NCBI GenBank assembly: GCA_002359425.1
Contig: DEMY01000055.1
Span: forward strand, 3,702 to 9,990
Direction of reading: 5' to 3'
DNA from: Clostridiales bacterium UBA2658
Lineage (GTDB): Bacteria; Bacillota; Clostridia; Oscillospirales; Oscillospiraceae
Length of the DNA: 6,289 nt
Below the pieces are notes generated by a model. It saw only the letters and a list, made by a program, of their open reading frames with translations. It was not told the DNA's origin and did no database searches. The position numbers were made by a program, and so were the translations under genes. This document shows, in pieces, positions 4,772 through 6,289 of this stretch. Every line of letters begins with the position of its first letter. The stretch's first letter is position 1.

Positions 4772-5445
4772 CATTCGATCGGATCTGCGCCCATCTCTTC
4801 AAGCAGGCGGTTCGCGCTTGAAAACGGACGGCTGCCTAAAAACGGAACGGGGCCGCGCATAGCGGAAAGGGGGCTGGGATGGTTCGAGCACAAAACGCGC
4901 TTCGTCGCGTGGTCAAGACTCTCCCCTGCGCAAAACGCTTGTGCGGGCTTACCCCAGAGGATGTAAACGACCGGCTGCGGAAGACGGAAGCTCGCCGAGA
5001 CGACGGCCCGCGTGAAATCCTGCCAGCCCCAGCGCGCGTGGCTGTTCGCCTTCCCGCGCTCCACTGTGAGCACCGTGTTCAAGAGCAAAACGCCCTGCTC
5101 CGCCCACGGGGTCAAATCGCCGCTTTCCGGCATAGCACAGCCCGTGTCTGCACAAAGCTCCTTGAAAATATTTCGCAGCGAGCGCGGCAGCGGACTTCCC
5201 GGCTTCACCGAAAACGCCAGCCCGTAGGCTTGTCCCGGCTCATGGTAGGGGTCCTGCCCCAGAATGACCGCCTTTACCCGCTCCGGCGGCGTTGTGTAAA
5301 GCGCGAGGAAAATATGCTCGCGGTCCGGAAACGGATAGACCTCCGCCGTCTCCCCCGCGGCGCGCGCTGAAACCGCCAGCCCCTTTTCAATTGCCTCGGC
5401 GGGAAGCAGCCGTTCCCAGCCGCCGAGTGTCAGATTATTCTCCAA
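4762..5445 (-). CDS. ung: Uracil-DNA glycosylase, family 1
   Basis: Ung removes uracil from DNA to start base-excision repair. From TTG 5445 the protein is 227 aa, the usual length (E. coli 229). Motif A GQDPYHEPGQAYGLAFSV holds the catalytic Asp65. LLLNTVLTVE (120-129) supplies the uracil-binding Asn123. WGWQDFT (139-145) and VVYILWGKPAQ (159-169) follow. Motif B HPSPLS (189-194) carries the catalytic His189, then FLGSRPFSSAN. All key residues are present. Start choice: ATG 5463 is in frame but sits directly behind a 6-bp hairpin with no ribosome binding site. TTG 5445 begins the natural N-terminus (ENNLTLGGWERLL) behind a G-rich GGGGGAAG. The open frame reaches 5703, but that extension is repeat sequence and not part of the enzyme. 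The gene is bracketed by two copies of a palindromic repeat. Confidence 0.95.
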   Translation of the reverse strand: MENNLTLGGWERLLPAEAIEKGLAVSARAAGETAEVYPFPDREHIFLALYTTPPERVKAVILGQDPYHEPGQAYGLAFSVKPGSPLPRSLRNIFKELCADTGCAMPESGDLTPWAEQGVLLLNTVLTVERGKANSHARWGWQDFTRAVVSASFRLPQPVVYILWGKPAQAFCAGESLDHATKRVLCSNHPSPLSAMRGPVPFLGSRPFSSANRLLEEMGADPIEWAL

Positions 5446-5464
5446 TTTTGATCTTCCCCCCATG

Positions 5465-5480
5465 GAACGCCACAGCGTTC
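5465..5480 (-). promoter_or_regulatory. Hairpin in the ung 5' UTR
   Basis: GAACGC and GCGTTC with a TGTG loop form a perfect 6-bp hairpin just before the in-frame ATG 5463 and near the predicted 5' end of the mRNA. It would hinder initiation at that ATG and favours TTG 5445. It may also protect the transcript end. Confidence 0.5.
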
Positions 5481-5488
5481 TTTTATTT

Positions 5489-5517
5489 ATTCTATCATAG
5501 AACGGCACGCCTGCAAA
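5489..5517 (-). promoter_or_regulatory. Promoter of ung
   Basis: On the minus strand TTTGCA (5512-5517) is 17 nt from TAGAAT (5489-5494), 4 of 6 and 5 of 6 to consensus. It predicts a start near 5482 and a 5' UTR of about 37 nt to TTG 5445. Confidence 0.6.
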
Positions 5518-5552
5518 CCGGAACTTTTTGCGTCCGGGCACAAACGCCGCGC

Positions 5553-5648
5553 CTGTCATTCTGAGTGAAGCAAAGACTCTTTCCCGTCCATCATTTATTA
5601 CGAAGGACAAGGACAAAACGTGATCCTTCGCTTTGCTCAAAGTGAAAA
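5553..5648. repeat. Dispersed palindromic repeat, copy B
   Basis: The left arm (5554-5580) begins TGTCATTCTGAGTGAAGC. The right arm (5622-5648, GATCCTTCGCTTTGCTCA and on) is its imperfect reverse complement, around a spacer of about 40 nt. Translated on the minus strand it gives TLSKAKDHV and VFASLRMTG, typical of non-coding repeats of this group that get misread as protein. It lies just upstream of the ung promoter. Confidence 0.7.
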
Positions 5649-5812
5649 AACGATATTGCGGCCCCGCTGGCTTTTGAGGCAAAGGCTCTTTTTCGGACCG
5701 CATAGACCGACATACCCGCGCCGGCGTAAGGCTTGAAAGCAGGTCTTTCCTATGGTTCCCTCTTTTTAGCTTTTAAAACGAGCTGTATACGCCGTTTTGG
5801 CCTGCGCAAAGC
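5649..5812. other. Intergenic stretch without recognised gene
   Basis: About 160 bp between repeat copy B and the oxidoreductase terminator. I see no gene, promoter of note or RNA family. One weak hairpin, AAAACG/CGTTTT around a GTATAC core (5776-5799), is present. Open frames crossing it are non-coding by composition. Confidence 0.5.
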
Positions 5813-5854
5813 AAAAGCCCCCGCGCCTGTTCCCGGAGAGGAAAAGGCGCGGGG
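5813..5854 (-). terminator. Terminator of the ferredoxin-type oxidoreductase gene
   Basis: A perfect 10-bp GC-rich stem (5819-5828 with 5845-5854) encloses a second stem, TTTCC/GGGAA. On the minus strand it is followed by GC and TTTT. It lies 17 nt after the gene's stop codon. Confidence 0.85.
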
Positions 5855-5871
5855 ACCGTAAAGTTTTGCGA

Positions 5872-6289
5872 TTAGTTCTGCTTTGAGAAAACGTCTTTGA
5901 CCTTGCGGACGGCAATCTTGCCCTCGCGCTTAAGCATGGTCTTGACGACAACGGGCTTTATCTTCTCAAAGGAGACGCCCTCGCCGTTGTAAACGCGCTC
6001 AAGGTGGATAGCATCGAACTTACACTTCGTGGTGCACTGTCCGCAGCCGACGCACATGTATTCGTCAACAATCGCAGCACCGCAGCCGAGGCAGCGCTCG
6101 GTCTCCTTTTTCATCTGCTCCTCGGTGAAGGTCATGCGGCTGTCACGGAAACTCTTGCTGCTTTCCGGGTTATGGCCCGGGGCCTGACGCGGCGCGTTGT
6201 CGTAATCGCCAATGACCAGATTTTCCTTGTCGAACGCAACATATTCGCGGCGGTCACGGCCAAAGCGGAGGTCCTGACCGGGCTGCACG
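5872..6289 (-). CDS. FAD-dependent pyridine-nucleotide oxidoreductase (GltD-like), C-terminal part with 4Fe-4S ferredoxin module; truncated by the right edge
   Basis: Only the last 138 residues are in the window; the N-terminus lies beyond 6289, and the GTG at 6288 is not a true start. The first 50 residues are the end of the flavoprotein domain (FGRDRREYVAFDKENL, APRQAPGHNPE). Then comes ETERCLGCG (Cys66, Cys69) and a ferredoxin cluster CVGCGQCTTKC (Cys79, 82, 85, 89: CxxCxxCxxxC) followed by FDAIHL. The tail is basic (REGKIAVRKVKDVF). This architecture is common in clostridial relatives of the glutamate synthase small subunit, where NAD(P)H and ferredoxin-like centres exchange electrons through FAD. 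The physiological partner cannot be told from this fragment, and a true GltD role is not implied. The gene ends in a strong terminator and is independent of ung. Confidence 0.9.
   Translation of the reverse strand, partial: VQPGQDLRFGRDRREYVAFDKENLVIGDYDNAPRQAPGHNPESSKSFRDSRMTFTEEQMKKETERCLGCGAAIVDEYMCVGCGQCTTKCKFDAIHLERVYNGEGVSFEKIKPVVVKTMLKREGKIAVRKVKDVFSKQN

Noticed and set aside
5446..5703. N-terminal extension of ung
   Set aside because: Its translation (SKAKDH, FASLRMT) comes from the palindromic repeat and crosses the ung promoter.
1..6289. CRISPR array, tRNA or rRNA genes, insertion sequence
   Set aside because: No regularly spaced direct repeats, no cloverleaf or rRNA segments and no transposase frame are seen.

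Overview
The window looks like a piece of a Clostridia chromosome, probably Oscillospiraceae/Ruminococcaceae-like. The evidence is strong AGGAGG-type ribosome binding sites, a Ctc-type L25, a GltD-like flavoprotein tail carrying a 4Fe-4S ferredoxin module, and dispersed palindromic repeats that translate as the familiar gut-Firmicutes peptides 'SKAKD' and 'FASLRMT'. No lineage marker allows a firmer call. Every gene I can support lies on the minus strand, so the window reads from right to left.

Right edge (5813-6289): the C-terminus of an NAD(P)H/FAD-dependent oxidoreductase with a ferredoxin-type cluster, closed by a strong terminator. Next comes about 160 bp with no recognisable gene and a palindromic repeat (5553-5648). 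Then uracil-DNA glycosylase (ung, 4762-5445) with its own promoter, followed by a second, more degenerate copy of the same repeat (4622-4732), so ung is bracketed by repeats. A MarR-family regulator (4078-4521) with a near-consensus sigma-A promoter follows. It has no recognisable target gene beside it, only a doubtful short frame and a terminator.

Middle (3356-3670): a promoter, a dense series of hairpins and a terminator-like 12-bp stem define a candidate free-standing structured RNA of about 185 nt just upstream of ribosomal protein L25 (ctc/rplY, 2777-3355). L25 is followed by a long hairpin and a 256-aa protein of unknown function (1915-2685) with a Tudor/CarD-like N-terminus, ending in a classical terminator.

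Left part (1-1886): the 5' 60% of a P3B magnesium-transporting P-type ATPase (mgtA), cut by the window edge. Its roughly 280-nt leader is the most interesting part. It holds a 36-codon upstream ORF with a strong ribosome binding site and an acidic/proline N-terminus (M-D-D-N-P). It also holds a perfect 7-bp stem that buries the mgtA start codon, and a competing 6-bp pairing between that stem and uORF codons 16-17. This is a plausible Mg2+-sensing translational switch of the MgtL/ribosome-destabilisation kind, reached independently of any known riboswitch. The structured RNA upstream of L25 is the second candidate for something new.

The genes do not form a single pathway. Each has its own promoter or terminator, and the window is mostly housekeeping genes separated by unusually RNA-rich intergenic regions.
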